DNA from: Hydrogenophaga sp.
GTDB lineage: Bacteria; Pseudomonadota; Gammaproteobacteria; Burkholderiales; Burkholderiaceae_C
Direction of reading: 5' to 3'
Length of the DNA stretch: 40,683 nucleotides
Assembly: GCF_018780075.1 (NCBI RefSeq)
Contig: NZ_JADMKB010000056.1
Coordinates: forward strand, 1 to 40,683
The position numbers were made by a program, and so were the translations under genes. Under the pieces are notes generated by a model that was not told where the DNA came from, ran no database searches, and saw only the letters and a program-made list of their open reading frames with translations. Shown here piece by piece: positions 24,994 through 33,343 of the stretch. The first letter of the stretch is position 1, and the number at the start of each line of letters is the position of its first letter.

Positions 24994-27138
24994 TTACAGC
25001 TTGTATTCCAGCGTCAGCGCGGCGTTGCGCGGTGCGCCGTAGATGGCGCCATAGGCCAGACCGCCGAGGTACTTCTTGTCGAACAGGTTGTTGACGTTCA
25101 GGCGCAGGGTGGCCTTGTCGCTCAGTTCGTACGAGGTGAACGCGTTGGCCACGACATAGGCACCCTGTTTCGCGCCGCCGCTCTTCTCCACGTCGGACTG
25201 CCAGCGGCCCGCCACGCCCAGCTTCAGCTTGGGCATGGCAGCGAGCCTGGTGTCGTAGCGCAGGTTGACCGTGGTGCGTGGCACCCACTCGAAGATGTCC
25301 TGGCCGTCGGGCCCGGTCAGTTCCAGCTGGGTCAGTCCGAGCGTGAGCCTGGCGTCCTGGCCGATGCGACCCGCCACTTCCACCTCAAAGCCTCTGGACT
25401 TCACGTCTTGCGGCGCGTAGTAGTACTGGCCCGAGGCGGTCATGCCCACATAGGTGGAGATGCCCTTCTGCTGCGCCCCGAAGATGGCGAAGGTGGTCAG
25501 CAGCCTGTTGTCGAGCCACTCGGCTTTGACGCCGATTTCGTGGTTGACGCCCTTCATCGGGTCCAGGTAGGTGCCGGTCACGTCCACCTGGTCCTGGTAC
25601 TGGAAGATTTCCGAGTACGACGCGTAACCGAGCAGGTGGGGCGCGAAGTCGTAGGTGAAGCCGAGGTAGGGGCTGGTCTTGTCGATGGTCGGGTAGTCGG
25701 TGGACGAGACGATGGCGCCGTACTGGGAGTTGCCTTCGCGGTCGAGCTTGACGACGTTCACGCCGGCGATGGCTTTGAGCGAGTCGGTCAGTGCCAGGCG
25801 CGTGGAGCCGTAGAAGCGGGTCAGCTTCTGCTCGCTGCCGGTGGCGGGTGCGCGGGCACCCCAGGCCGGCTCAGCGTAGACGTTGCCGCCGTAGGGGAAG
25901 GCGGGCAGCGCTTGCAACATGCTGGCGTCGGGCACGCTGTAGGTGTCGGTGTCGTGGGCCTGCGTGGAGTGGCTGACGCCGGCGATCAGGCTGTGTTCAC
26001 GGCCGAAAGCGCTGAACTCGCCACTGACATTGGCGTCCAGCAGGTCGTTGTCGTTGGTCGTGACGCTGCGGTAGGGCCAGCCCACCAGGCCGGTGTTGTC
26101 GGTGTTGAGCGCACCGCTGAACGAGTAGGCGTACAGCAGGCGGGTCTGCTCTTCACCCCGGCGCTTGTTGTAGGTGAGCTTGGCTTCCCATGCGGCACCC
26201 AGGCTGTGGGTGTATTCGACAAACGCGCTGGTGGATTCGGTGTTCCAGTAGGTCCAGTCTTGCGAGGTGGACGACGACACATCGAATTCCGCCTGGCTGC
26301 CGTCCACGCGGTTGAGCGTCAGCGAACCCCACATCGGCGACTTCTGCTTGTTTTTCAGATGGGTCAGGCCGACGGTCAGCATGCCGTGGTCGCCGATCTG
26401 ACCATCGATCACGCCGTAGAGGCTGGTGCGTTGGTCGGCGAGCGCGCGCAGGTACGAGTCTTTGTCTTCCTGCACCACGACCACCCGGCCTGCCCATTTC
26501 CCGTCCTGCGTCAGCACCTTGTTGTGGTCGAGCGCTCCGCGCTTGAGACCGTGGGAGCCGGTGCTGAGCTGGAGCTGGCCGCCGTCCTTGTTGGTGGGCC
26601 GCTTGCGCACGTAGTTGACGGTGCCCGAGGCGTTGCCGACGCCGGTGAGCAGGCCGTTGGCACCCCGGATCAGCTCGATCTTGTCGAAGAGAAAGGTGTC
26701 CTGCTGCCCCGTGACCACGCCCCAGTCGTTGGTCATGCCCAGGCCGTCGATTTGCGTGGACTGGATCTCGAAGCCCCGGGCGTTCAGCGCGACCCGGTTG
26801 GTTTCGTACACCTCAACGTTGATACCGGTGCCCATCTTCAGGGCGTCGTTGCTGCCGGTGGTGCCGAAGTCGTTCATGTCCTCCTGCTCGATCGTGCTGA
26901 TGGACTGCGGCGTGTCCTTGACCTCCATGGGGAGGTTGGTGGCTCCCTTGGACACGCGATGGGCACGCTTGGTCTTGATGACGACGGTGGCCAGCTCGGG
27001 CGCCTCGGTGTTGGCGTTGGCCGGCGCTGCGGTCTCGGCGGGCGCCGACTGGGCCTGGGCCGGGAGGGCGTGGAAGAGGCCGCTGGCGAGCAGCGCGGCG
27101 GCGAAGGCGACGGGGTGGTGGCGAACGGGGTGGGTCAT
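24994..27138 (-). CDS. TonB-dependent siderophore receptor
   Basis: A 714-aa outer-membrane receptor. Signal peptide at about 1-30 (LPAQAQS), then a short N-terminal stretch, plug domain (about 60-190, with TPQSISTIEQEDMND and IELIRGANGLLTGVGNASGTVNYVRKRPT) and 22-strand barrel. The plug motif is the FhuE/FpvA-like siderophore-receptor type. No signalling domain is present, so transport rather than surface sensing. The C-terminus ends LTLEYKL, with Leu where many barrels end in Phe. ATG 27138 is preferred because it starts the signal peptide; another ATG at 27225 is in frame. Two overlapping Fur-like boxes lie 215 nt upstream. Its siderophore is not identifiable. Confidence 0.93.
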   Translation of the reverse strand: MTHPVRHHPVAFAAALLASGLFHALPAQAQSAPAETAAPANANTEAPELATVVIKTKRAHRVSKGATNLPMEVKDTPQSISTIEQEDMNDFGTTGSNDALKMGTGINVEVYETNRVALNARGFEIQSTQIDGLGMTNDWGVVTGQQDTFLFDKIELIRGANGLLTGVGNASGTVNYVRKRPTNKDGGQLQLSTGSHGLKRGALDHNKVLTQDGKWAGRVVVVQEDKDSYLRALADQRTSLYGVIDGQIGDHGMLTVGLTHLKNKQKSPMWGSLTLNRVDGSQAEFDVSSSTSQDWTYWNTESTSAFVEYTHSLGAAWEAKLTYNKRRGEEQTRLLYAYSFSGALNTDNTGLVGWPYRSVTTNDNDLLDANVSGEFSAFGREHSLIAGVSHSTQAHDTDTYSVPDASMLQALPAFPYGGNVYAEPAWGARAPATGSEQKLTRFYGSTRLALTDSLKAIAGVNVVKLDREGNSQYGAIVSSTDYPTIDKTSPYLGFTYDFAPHLLGYASYSEIFQYQDQVDVTGTYLDPMKGVNHEIGVKAEWLDNRLLTTFAIFGAQQKGISTYVGMTASGQYYYAPQDVKSRGFEVEVAGRIGQDARLTLGLTQLELTGPDGQDIFEWVPRTTVNLRYDTRLAAMPKLKLGVAGRWQSDVEKSGGAKQGAYVVANAFTSYELSDKATLRLNVNNLFDKKYLGGLAYGAIYGAPRNAALTLEYKL

Positions 27139-27352
27139 GGGGGTTGTCCGGTGGAGACCGGGCGTGAACGCGGGTGGGGCCAGCGCTGCCAGGGCGACGT
27201 TCGGGCTGTGGGTGTGCGGGGGCATGGTCCAGAGGCAGCAACGTGTCTTCGCAGCGAAGGAAGGGGTTGGCTGGCTCTGGACGGGGGATGGCGTGCGGCG
27301 CGCCACGGTTGGGCGGGCGCGCGCAAGCCCTGTCGGTGGCTGGCTGTAACGT

Positions 27353-27383
27353 AATGATAACAATTCTCAATGAGATTGAGAAC
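27353..27383 (-). promoter_or_regulatory. candidate overlapping Fur boxes for the receptor operon
   Basis: AATGATAACAATTCTCAATG followed by AGATTGAGAACC: two overlapping 19-bp-like sites, the left one close to consensus. Their position fits repression of the receptor-DUF3649-PepSY-DUF3325 transcript, with a leader of roughly 200 nt. Confidence 0.8.
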
Positions 27384-27517
27384 CTTTCCTGGATTCGCTG
27401 ATCCGCCGCGGCCGGATGCCCTGAAAGACATGGTCCGGACGCTTTCTGAGGGGTATGCGTTGACCTTGATCAAGCCAGGCGGGCGTCTGGCCGCGAAAAC
27501 CCGCTTGCACTACAAAC

Positions 27518-27536
27518 GAGAATGGTTATCATTTAA
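27518..27536 (+). promoter_or_regulatory. candidate Fur box upstream of the 163-aa protein gene
   Basis: GAGAATGGTTATCATTTAA has AATG and CATT arms around TTATC and lies about 45 nt before the ATG at 27580. A weaker match than the other boxes. Confidence 0.6.
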
Positions 27537-27579
27537 ATACTGGCAATCGGCCAGTGTTTCACTTGCAGGGAGCGTCCTC

Positions 27580-28071
27580 ATGCCACAGCCATGCGTCGAT
27601 ACCGGTCTGGGTGGGCCGTTTGTGCCGCTCGCGGCCTTGCCCGGGTGGACCCGGGCCATGCACCAGGCGACCCGGGCGCAGTGCCTGGGCCAGGTGTCGC
27701 GCGCGACGGGCTGGTACCGCGAGGCGCTGGGGCTGGCGTTCGATCGGGTGGACACCGGGTGCGCCGACAACGAAGACGCGTGCCTGTGCGCGCTGGTGAG
27801 CAGCACGCTGTGCCTCTCGGGCCTGCAGGCGGACCAGGGCCAGCTGGCCCTGGCGGCGGCCACGCTCGCCGACGCCCACACCGCGCTGGTCCGTCTGATG
27901 CTCGGTCCACCGGGCGCCAGCGCCTGGCGCAAGGCCGCCGTCCGGTACAGCCACGACACCCACGCGGCGCTGGTGCAGCACTGGGCCGCGCACGGCCCCG
28001 ACCCGGTGATCGAGGGCGCGCTGCGCGCGGGCTGTCTGGTGATGAACGCCACGGCGCGTGCCGTTCACTGA
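27580..28071 (+). CDS. protein of unknown function (163 aa), Cys-containing helical protein
   Basis: A 163-aa soluble protein I do not recognise. Helical throughout (e.g. TRAQCLGQVSRATGWYREALGLAFDRVD and QGQLALAAATLADAHTALVRLML), with a CADNEDACLCALVSSTLC stretch at about 61-78 holding four Cys. Its helix pairs look like those of TPR-like or four-helix proteins, which is weak evidence. AGGGAG lies before the ATG; the frame stays open upstream but runs through the Fur box. It precedes the DUF2325 gene by 8 nt, so the two are likely co-transcribed and iron-regulated. Confidence 0.8.
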   Translation: MPQPCVDTGLGGPFVPLAALPGWTRAMHQATRAQCLGQVSRATGWYREALGLAFDRVDTGCADNEDACLCALVSSTLCLSGLQADQGQLALAAATLADAHTALVRLMLGPPGASAWRKAAVRYSHDTHAALVQHWAAHGPDPVIEGALRAGCLVMNATARAVH

Positions 28072-28079
28072 GGCCGGCC

Positions 28080-29360
28080 ATGTGTGTGCACAAGAAGCCC
28101 TTTGAAGCCCCTGCGGACGCGGGCGCGCTCGTGAGCCGCTATGCCCTGCGAGACGGTGGCCCGTCGCCCGCCCCCGCCGGTGCCGCCGCGCCCGCGCGAC
28201 AGGGCTCCGCGCGCCGCAAGCTCTGGGAGCTCGGCGGCCACGCGCCCTGCCCGGTCACCGGCGTCTGCCTGCGCCTGCCCGAGTTGCAGAAGCTGGCGCG
28301 CAAGGCGGGCCTGGACGTGGCGGGGCTCAGCGAATACGAAACCCACATCGCGGTGGTGAGCGAGTGCCGCCGGCGCACCCCGCTGGCCGAGCTGGTGCAG
28401 CGCGAGCTCGACGACCGCCATGGGCTGTTCGTGCTGAAGTCGCTGAAGCTGAAAACCACCGAAGCCCTGGCGCAGTGGTGGGACCAGAGTTGCATGGGCA
28501 TGGACTGGGCGGGCGTGTTCTGGGCGGTGCTGACGCACGCGCGCTGCACCCCCGAGCTGGAATTTGCCGTGCTGGGGCAGGTGCACATGCTGCAGCACCA
28601 GGTGGGCATGGCCGCGCGGGTGGACCTGAGCCGCCTGCACGCGCTGGTGCAGGACAACCAGACACTGGGTGACGAACTGGCGCTGGCCCAGCAGCGCCTG
28701 CAGGCCGCCGCGCTGGAGCTCGCGCAGCTCAAGGCGCAGCACGACGCGGAGCGGGTGCGCCTGCGGGGCGAACTGATCCGGGCGCACACCGCCCAGGCAC
28801 AGACCCAGGCGCAGTGCGAAGCCCTGCAGCGGCAGACGCCCGACCTGCCGCTGCGCCAGCGCCTGGCCGACGACAACCGGCAACTGATCGAACACAACCA
28901 GCAACTGCGCCGCGCCCTGAGCCGCATGAACGATGCCAGCCCCGCCACGCCGGAGTGGTCGGCGCCCACGGCCGCGACACCGGCGCTGGCCAGCGGCGCA
29001 CCACCGCCGGTGCCGTCAGACGCGGGCTGGGTCATCCACGACCGCTCGGTGCTGTGCGTGGGCGGGCGCACCCGCGTGATCCCGGTCTACCGCGAGCTGA
29101 TCGAAGACAAGGGCGCGCGCTTCCTGCACCACGACGGCGGCGAGGAAGACAAGGCCGGGCAGCTCGGGCCGATGCTGCAATCGGCCGACCTGGTGATCTG
29201 CCAGGTGGGCTGCATCAGCCACAACGCCTACTGGCGCGTGAAGGAACACTGCAAGCGCCATGGCAAGCCCTGCCTGTTCGTGGAGACGCCCAGCCGCTCG
29301 GCGATGGAGCGGGTCTTGAGCGGCTGCGCCGCGGCGCCCGACGTCACGCCACCGGCGTGA
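28080..29360 (+). CDS. DUF2325 domain protein with central coiled coil
   Basis: A 426-aa protein in three parts: an N-terminal region (about 40-200) with CPVTGVCLRLPELQKLARKAG and helices; a coiled coil (about 205-305, LALAQQRLQAAALELAQLKA); and a C-terminal DUF2325 domain (322 to about 413). The domain begins VLCVGGRTRVIPVY and ends LVICQVGC...HNAYW...CKRHGKPCLFVETPS, with Cys in a pattern that may hold metal or act in redox. DUF2325 function is not established. Its 3' end overlaps the pfkB-type gene by 17 bp (converging). It pairs with the shorter relative at 16598-17068 on the other flank of the uptake operons. Confidence 0.85.
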   Translation: MCVHKKPFEAPADAGALVSRYALRDGGPSPAPAGAAAPARQGSARRKLWELGGHAPCPVTGVCLRLPELQKLARKAGLDVAGLSEYETHIAVVSECRRRTPLAELVQRELDDRHGLFVLKSLKLKTTEALAQWWDQSCMGMDWAGVFWAVLTHARCTPELEFAVLGQVHMLQHQVGMAARVDLSRLHALVQDNQTLGDELALAQQRLQAAALELAQLKAQHDAERVRLRGELIRAHTAQAQTQAQCEALQRQTPDLPLRQRLADDNRQLIEHNQQLRRALSRMNDASPATPEWSAPTAATPALASGAPPPVPSDAGWVIHDRSVLCVGGRTRVIPVYRELIEDKGARFLHHDGGEEDKAGQLGPMLQSADLVICQVGCISHNAYWRVKEHCKRHGKPCLFVETPSRSAMERVLSGCAAAPDVTPPA

Positions 29361-30303
29361 TCTGCACCAGCGGCTGCAGGCGCCGGATGTCGTCCCGGTT
29401 GCTGAGCCCGGTGCCGGCCGAGAGCAGCGCGGCGGAGCCGGCGGCGATGCCCCAGGTGAAGGCCTGTTCCAGCGGCAGGCCCTGCTGCAGCCCCCAGACC
29501 AGGCCGCCCACGAAGCTGTCGCCCGCGCCCACCGCGCTGGCCACCGGGATGTCCAGCGGCGGCGCGCTCCACATCGCCTCGCGCGTGACCAGCAGCGCCC
29601 CCAGGTGGCCCAGCGTGAGCGCCACCACCTCGGCCTGGCCGTCCAGCACCAGCTGGCGCGCGGCGGCCTGCCATTGCGCGGGCGTGTCCAGCGGACGGCC
29701 CGCCAGTTCGGTCAGTTCCTTGAGGTTGGGTTTGAACAGGTAGACGCCTTCGGCCAGGGCGGCGGTGAGCGCCGGGCCGGAGGTGTCGAGCACCATGCGC
29801 GCACCCTTGGCGCGGCACAGGCGGGCGAGCCGCGCGTAGAAGTCGGTGGGCACGCCCGGCGGCAGGCTGCCGCTGGCGACCAGCAGCTCGGGGAAACCGG
29901 GCAGCCGCGCCAGGTGGTCCAGGCAGGCCTGCCATTCGCGGTCCGTCAGGTGCGGGCCGGGCATGACGAAACGGTATTCGGCGCCGGTGCTGTGCTCGTG
30001 CACGGTGAAGCTCACGCGCGTCTCGTCGGCGATGGGCAGGAACACGCCGCTCAGGCCCTCGTCGCGCATGCGCCGCTCCAGCCACTGGCCCGAGGAGCCG
30101 CCGGTGGGACAGAGCGCCGTGCACTGGCCGCCCAGGCGGGTGAGCACGCGCGCCACGTTGATGCCGCCACCGCCCGCGTCGTGCAGCGTGTCGCCGCAGC
30201 GCAGCTTGTGCGTGGGCACGACGCGCTCGGTCTCGGTCGCGAGATCGACCGCCGGGTTCATGGTGAGGCAGAGCACGCGAAGGGGCTGGACGGGGCTGTT
30301 CAT
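29344..30303 (-). CDS. PfkB-family sugar kinase (1-phosphofructokinase-like)
   Basis: A 319-aa ribokinase-fold kinase. Residues 44-51 (GGGGINVA) form the sugar-binding motif and GAGDS (259-263, catalytic Asp262) the phosphate-transfer site; PNLKELTELAG near 190 is the second signature. It resembles 1-phosphofructokinase or E. coli PfkB (6-phosphofructokinase II); the sequence does not separate these. No PTS-fructose genes are nearby, so PfkB-like glycolytic use is the better reading. ATG 30303 begins the conserved N-terminus. It is last of a minus-strand row murU, pepP, MOSC, this gene, after a 29-nt gap. Confidence 0.88.
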   Translation of the reverse strand: MNSPVQPLRVLCLTMNPAVDLATETERVVPTHKLRCGDTLHDAGGGGINVARVLTRLGGQCTALCPTGGSSGQWLERRMRDEGLSGVFLPIADETRVSFTVHEHSTGAEYRFVMPGPHLTDREWQACLDHLARLPGFPELLVASGSLPPGVPTDFYARLARLCRAKGARMVLDTSGPALTAALAEGVYLFKPNLKELTELAGRPLDTPAQWQAAARQLVLDGQAEVVALTLGHLGALLVTREAMWSAPPLDIPVASAVGAGDSFVGGLVWGLQQGLPLEQAFTWGIAAGSAALLSAGTGLSNRDDIRRLQPLVQITPVA

Positions 30304-30332
30304 CCCGCCATTCTGACCGCAGGGACCGCGCG

Positions 30333-30908
30333 TCAGCGCTGGTGCTTGAACCGCTTGGCGGCGAAGGCCTCGCTCACCCGCAGGCCGCGCGTGCCGGGCA
30401 CGAGGGTGAACGGCTGGCCGGCCTCGATGGCCCCGGGCCGAACCACCGCGAGGTAGAAGCCCGAGCACAGCTGCGCCATCATCAGCCGGCCCGCCGCCGG
30501 CAGCTCCATGACGGCGTTGAACTTGTAGCAGGGCTCGCGCGGTGCGGTGACGCGCAGCGCGCAGCCGGGAAAGCGCAGCTCGTCGCCGATCCACACCTCG
30601 TGTTCCAGCAGGCCCTGGATGCTCAAGTTCTCGCCCATGAAGCCGGGCGGCAGGGGGTCGTCGAACAGGGTCACGCCCGCTTCGCGCCGTTGGCCCTGCC
30701 AGAACGGCAGGTGCTCGACCGGGTAGGCGTAGACCGCCTTGTCCAGCCCGCCGTGCACCGTGGGGTCGGCCTGCTCGTCGCCGTGCAGGCCGAGTGGCCC
30801 GACCGCCACCGGGCCGTTCACCGGCGCTTTGCCGATGGCCGAGAGAAAGCTGCGTGGGCCCACGCGCAGGGGCTGCGCGCGGCCGGTGTTGACGCTCAGG
30901 ACCCGCAA
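30333..30908 (-). CDS. MOSC domain protein (YiiM-like)
   Basis: A 191-aa protein spanning the MOSC fold (molybdenum-cofactor sulfurase C-terminal type). The N-terminal MRVLSVNTGRAQPL and VHGGLDKAVYAYPVEHLPFW are typical of the YiiM branch. PREPCYKFNAV holds the conserved Cys. YiiM and relatives in other species act on molybdenum-cofactor-linked N-hydroxylated compounds, but role here is unproven. The best start is TTG at 30908, 4 nt after the pepP stop, because it begins the conserved block; no good ribosome site is seen. Confidence 0.8.
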   Translation of the reverse strand: MRVLSVNTGRAQPLRVGPRSFLSAIGKAPVNGPVAVGPLGLHGDEQADPTVHGGLDKAVYAYPVEHLPFWQGQRREAGVTLFDDPLPPGFMGENLSIQGLLEHEVWIGDELRFPGCALRVTAPREPCYKFNAVMELPAAGRLMMAQLCSGFYLAVVRPGAIEAGQPFTLVPGTRGLRVSEAFAAKRFKHQR

Positions 30909-30912
30909 GGCT

Positions 30913-32310
30913 TCAGCCGCGCATCAGCGCTTCGATCTCGTCGGCGTTCACCGGCACGCCGCGGCTGATGAGTTCGCAGCCGGTCTCGGTGACGACGGCG
31001 TCGTCTTCGATGCGGATGCCGATGTTCCAGAACGCTTCGGGCACGCCCTCGCCCGGGCGCACGTACAGGCCGGGCTCGATGGTGAGCACCATGCCCGGGC
31101 GCAGGATGCGGCTCGGGCGGTCCTTGATGGTTTCGCCGCTCAGCGGGTCCTTGCGTTCGTTCACCGTGCCCACCTCGCTCGGCTCCACGTAGCTGCCGCA
31201 GTCGTGCACGTCCATGCCCAGCCAGTGGCCGGTGCGGTGCATGTAGAACGGGAAGTAGCTGCGGTGGGCGATCACGTCCTGTGCGCTGCCGACCTTGTTC
31301 TTGTCGAGCAGGCCGACGTCGAGCAGGCCCTGCGCGAGCACGGCCACCGTGGCCTCGTGCGGGTCGGTGAAGCGCGCCCCCGCTTTGGTGGCGGCCACGG
31401 CCGCGTCCTGCGAGGCGAGCACCAGGTCGTAGAGCGTGCGCTGCGGGCCGGTGAACGTGCCGTTGGCGGGGAAGGTGCGGGTGATGTCACTCGCATAGCC
31501 GTCGAGTTCACAACCGGCGTCGATCAGCACCAGCTCGCCGCTGCGGATGGGTGCGGCGTCGGCACGGTAGTGCAGCACGCAGGCGTTGGCCCCGGCCGCG
31601 ACGATGCTGCCGTAGGCCGGGTACTGCGAGCCCTGCTGGCGGAATTCGTGCAGCAGTTCGGCGTCCAGGTGGTACTCGCGCACGTCCTGCCCGGCGCGTA
31701 GCATGGCCGCGCAGCGCTGCATGGCGCGGATGTGGGCGCGCGCGCTGATCTGCGCGGCGCGGCGCATGGTGTCCTGCTCGTGGGCGTCCTTGATCAGGCG
31801 CATCTCGTCCAGCGGGCCGCACAGGTCGCGCTGCTGCTCGGGGCAGAGCGCGCCATAGCGCACGCGGGCGCGCACCGGCTGCAGCCAGCCGTTGATGCGG
31901 CTGTCCAGCCCCTGGTGCGTGGCAAACGGGTACCAGACCACGCTGCGGTTTTCCAGCAGCTTGGGCAGACGCTGGTCCAGTTCGGTCACCGACAGCGCGG
32001 CCTGCACACCCAGCACCTCGGGCGCCGCGGCCGGCCCGAGTCGGATGCCGTCCCAGACCTCGCGCTCGGCGTCCTTCGGGTTGCAGAACAGCGTGCTCTC
32101 GCCCTCGGCGGTGACCACCAGCCAGGCGTTGGGCTCGGTGAAACCGGTCAGGTAATAGAAGTAGCTGTCGTGCCGGAACAGGAAGTCGCTGTCGCGGTTG
32201 CGCTGCTGCTCGGGCGCGGTCGGCACGATGGCGATGCCGCCGGGGCCAAGCAGCGCGGCCAGGCGGGCGCGGCGTTGGGCGTAGAGGGTGTGGGTGGTGT
32301 GTGCGTCCAT
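30913..32310 (-). CDS. pepP: Xaa-Pro aminopeptidase PepP
   Basis: A 465-aa cytoplasmic metallopeptidase (M24B) that removes an N-terminal residue before proline. The N-terminal AMP_N domain (about 5-150, FLFRHDSYFYYLTGF) precedes the pita-bread catalytic domain. All five metal ligands are present: Asp264, Asp275, His362, Glu412 and Glu435. Length is close to E. coli PepP (441). ATG 32310 begins the AMP_N domain; the upstream frame is repeat sequence. The MOSC gene follows almost directly. Confidence 0.95.
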   Translation of the reverse strand: MDAHTTHTLYAQRRARLAALLGPGGIAIVPTAPEQQRNRDSDFLFRHDSYFYYLTGFTEPNAWLVVTAEGESTLFCNPKDAEREVWDGIRLGPAAAPEVLGVQAALSVTELDQRLPKLLENRSVVWYPFATHQGLDSRINGWLQPVRARVRYGALCPEQQRDLCGPLDEMRLIKDAHEQDTMRRAAQISARAHIRAMQRCAAMLRAGQDVREYHLDAELLHEFRQQGSQYPAYGSIVAAGANACVLHYRADAAPIRSGELVLIDAGCELDGYASDITRTFPANGTFTGPQRTLYDLVLASQDAAVAATKAGARFTDPHEATVAVLAQGLLDVGLLDKNKVGSAQDVIAHRSYFPFYMHRTGHWLGMDVHDCGSYVEPSEVGTVNERKDPLSGETIKDRPSRILRPGMVLTIEPGLYVRPGEGVPEAFWNIGIRIEDDAVVTETGCELISRGVPVNADEIEALMRG

Positions 32311-32378
32311 GGGACCATTCTCCGTGTTTTGCAACGACCCCGCAGCACCACTGTCCGGGGCACAGTCCAACCCAGGAT

Positions 32379-32460
32379 GCGGTGGAACCGGCTTCGCCGG
32401 GTCACTCGCATCGCCCTCCTTTGGGGGGATGACACCGCAGGCGGCGCGGGGGCTCCGCTT
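32379..32460 (+). repeat. stop-codon-anchored hairpin repeat
   Basis: GGTGGAACCGGCTTCGCCGG, then CCCTCCTTTGGGGGG, then GGCGGCGCGGGGGC, ending 2-3 nt from the murU stop (minus strand). It fills most of the murU-pepP gap. The 60 or so bases before it show nothing else. Confidence 0.85.
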
Positions 32461-32462
32461 CT

Positions 32463-33191
32463 TCAGCCCAGTTCCTGCAGCCGCTCGGGCGTGCCCACAT
32501 CGGTCCAGGGGCCGGTGTACAGCTCCGCGCTCACGCGCCCCGCGTCCATCGCCGCGCGCAACAGCGGCGCCAGCGGCGCGGCCGTGCCCTGCGGGTTGCC
32601 GGGGATGGTTTCGCACCAGGGCGGCTCGAACAGGGCGCGGTGGTAGAGACCGATGGTGCTGTAAGTGAACTTCACCGGGGCCTCGTTCAGCGCCAGCCCG
32701 TCCTCGCTCAGGCCGAAGTCGCCCTCGGGGTTGTGCGAGGGGTTGGGCACCAGCCAGAGGTGGGCCAGCTGGCCGCTGGCAACAAAGCGGTCCACGCTGG
32801 CCTGGGTGAACTCAAACGCAGGCGCGTACACGTCGCCGGCCAGCACCCAGAACACCTCGCCCAGCAGCGGCAGGGCGCGCGAGATGCCGCCTGCGGTCTC
32901 CAGCGCGTAGCCGAAGTCCTGCCCCTCGTGAGAGAACGTCAATGTGGCGCCTTCGGGCCGATGCGGCCAGGTGGTGAAGTGCGCCTCGATCTGTTCGCCC
33001 AGCCAGGCGGTGTTGACCACCATGTGGTGAAAGCCCCCGCGCGCCAGGGCGTCCATCGACCACAGCATCAGCGGGCGGCCCTGAACCACCAGCAAGGGCT
33101 TGGGGGTGGTGTCGGTGAGCGGGCGCATGCGCATGCCCCGGCCGGCGGCCAGGATCATGGCGGGCGTGGGGGCACGGTGGGAGAGGCTCAT
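32463..33191 (-). CDS. murU: N-acetylmuramate alpha-1-phosphate uridylyltransferase MurU
   Basis: A 242-aa nucleotidyltransferase. The UTP-binding signature is [20 protein letters not shown] at 15-34, LETAGGI at 98-104, and the metal-binding Asp120 in VLAGDVY. MurU joins UMP to MurNAc-1-phosphate to give UDP-MurNAc, completing the recycling shunt started by AmgK at 4277-5368. Length is close to the Pseudomonas enzyme (about 223-230). Relatives such as GlmU-N or mannose-1-phosphate guanylyltransferases share the motif; the short size and presence of amgK in the same window favour MurU. It is divergent from tkt. Confidence 0.85.
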   Translation of the reverse strand: MSLSHRAPTPAMILAAGRGMRMRPLTDTTPKPLLVVQGRPLMLWSMDALARGGFHHMVVNTAWLGEQIEAHFTTWPHRPEGATLTFSHEGQDFGYALETAGGISRALPLLGEVFWVLAGDVYAPAFEFTQASVDRFVASGQLAHLWLVPNPSHNPEGDFGLSEDGLALNEAPVKFTYSTIGLYHRALFEPPWCETIPGNPQGTAAPLAPLLRAAMDAGRVSAELYTGPWTDVGTPERLQELG

Positions 33192-33343
33192 GGTCGGTGC
33201 GTTCGGTAGGCTCTGTCGACAAGATTATGGGACCGTGGCCGCCCGCGGCGCAGCGGGCTGGGGCCCTGTGTTGCGCGGGGCCGATAAAATCAGGGGCTTC
33301 GCCTCCGCGACCCACCCCCCGCCCCCCACTCCACATCCTCCCC

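Larger units (their letters stand above)
27139..27579. other. divergent Fur-controlled intergenic region
   Basis: 441 nt between the receptor (minus) and the 163-aa protein (plus). Bases 27139-27350 are GC-rich with no gene I can support; they may be a long receptor leader. The Fur-like boxes at 27353-27383 and 27518-27536 face the two genes. Between them I see nothing further. Confidence 0.7.

Noticed and set aside
24646..27354. A very long plus-strand open frame opposite the TonB receptor
   Set aside because: It is a GC-rich antisense shadow with low-complexity His/Arg/Val content and no family motif; the minus-strand receptor has a signal peptide, plug and barrel.
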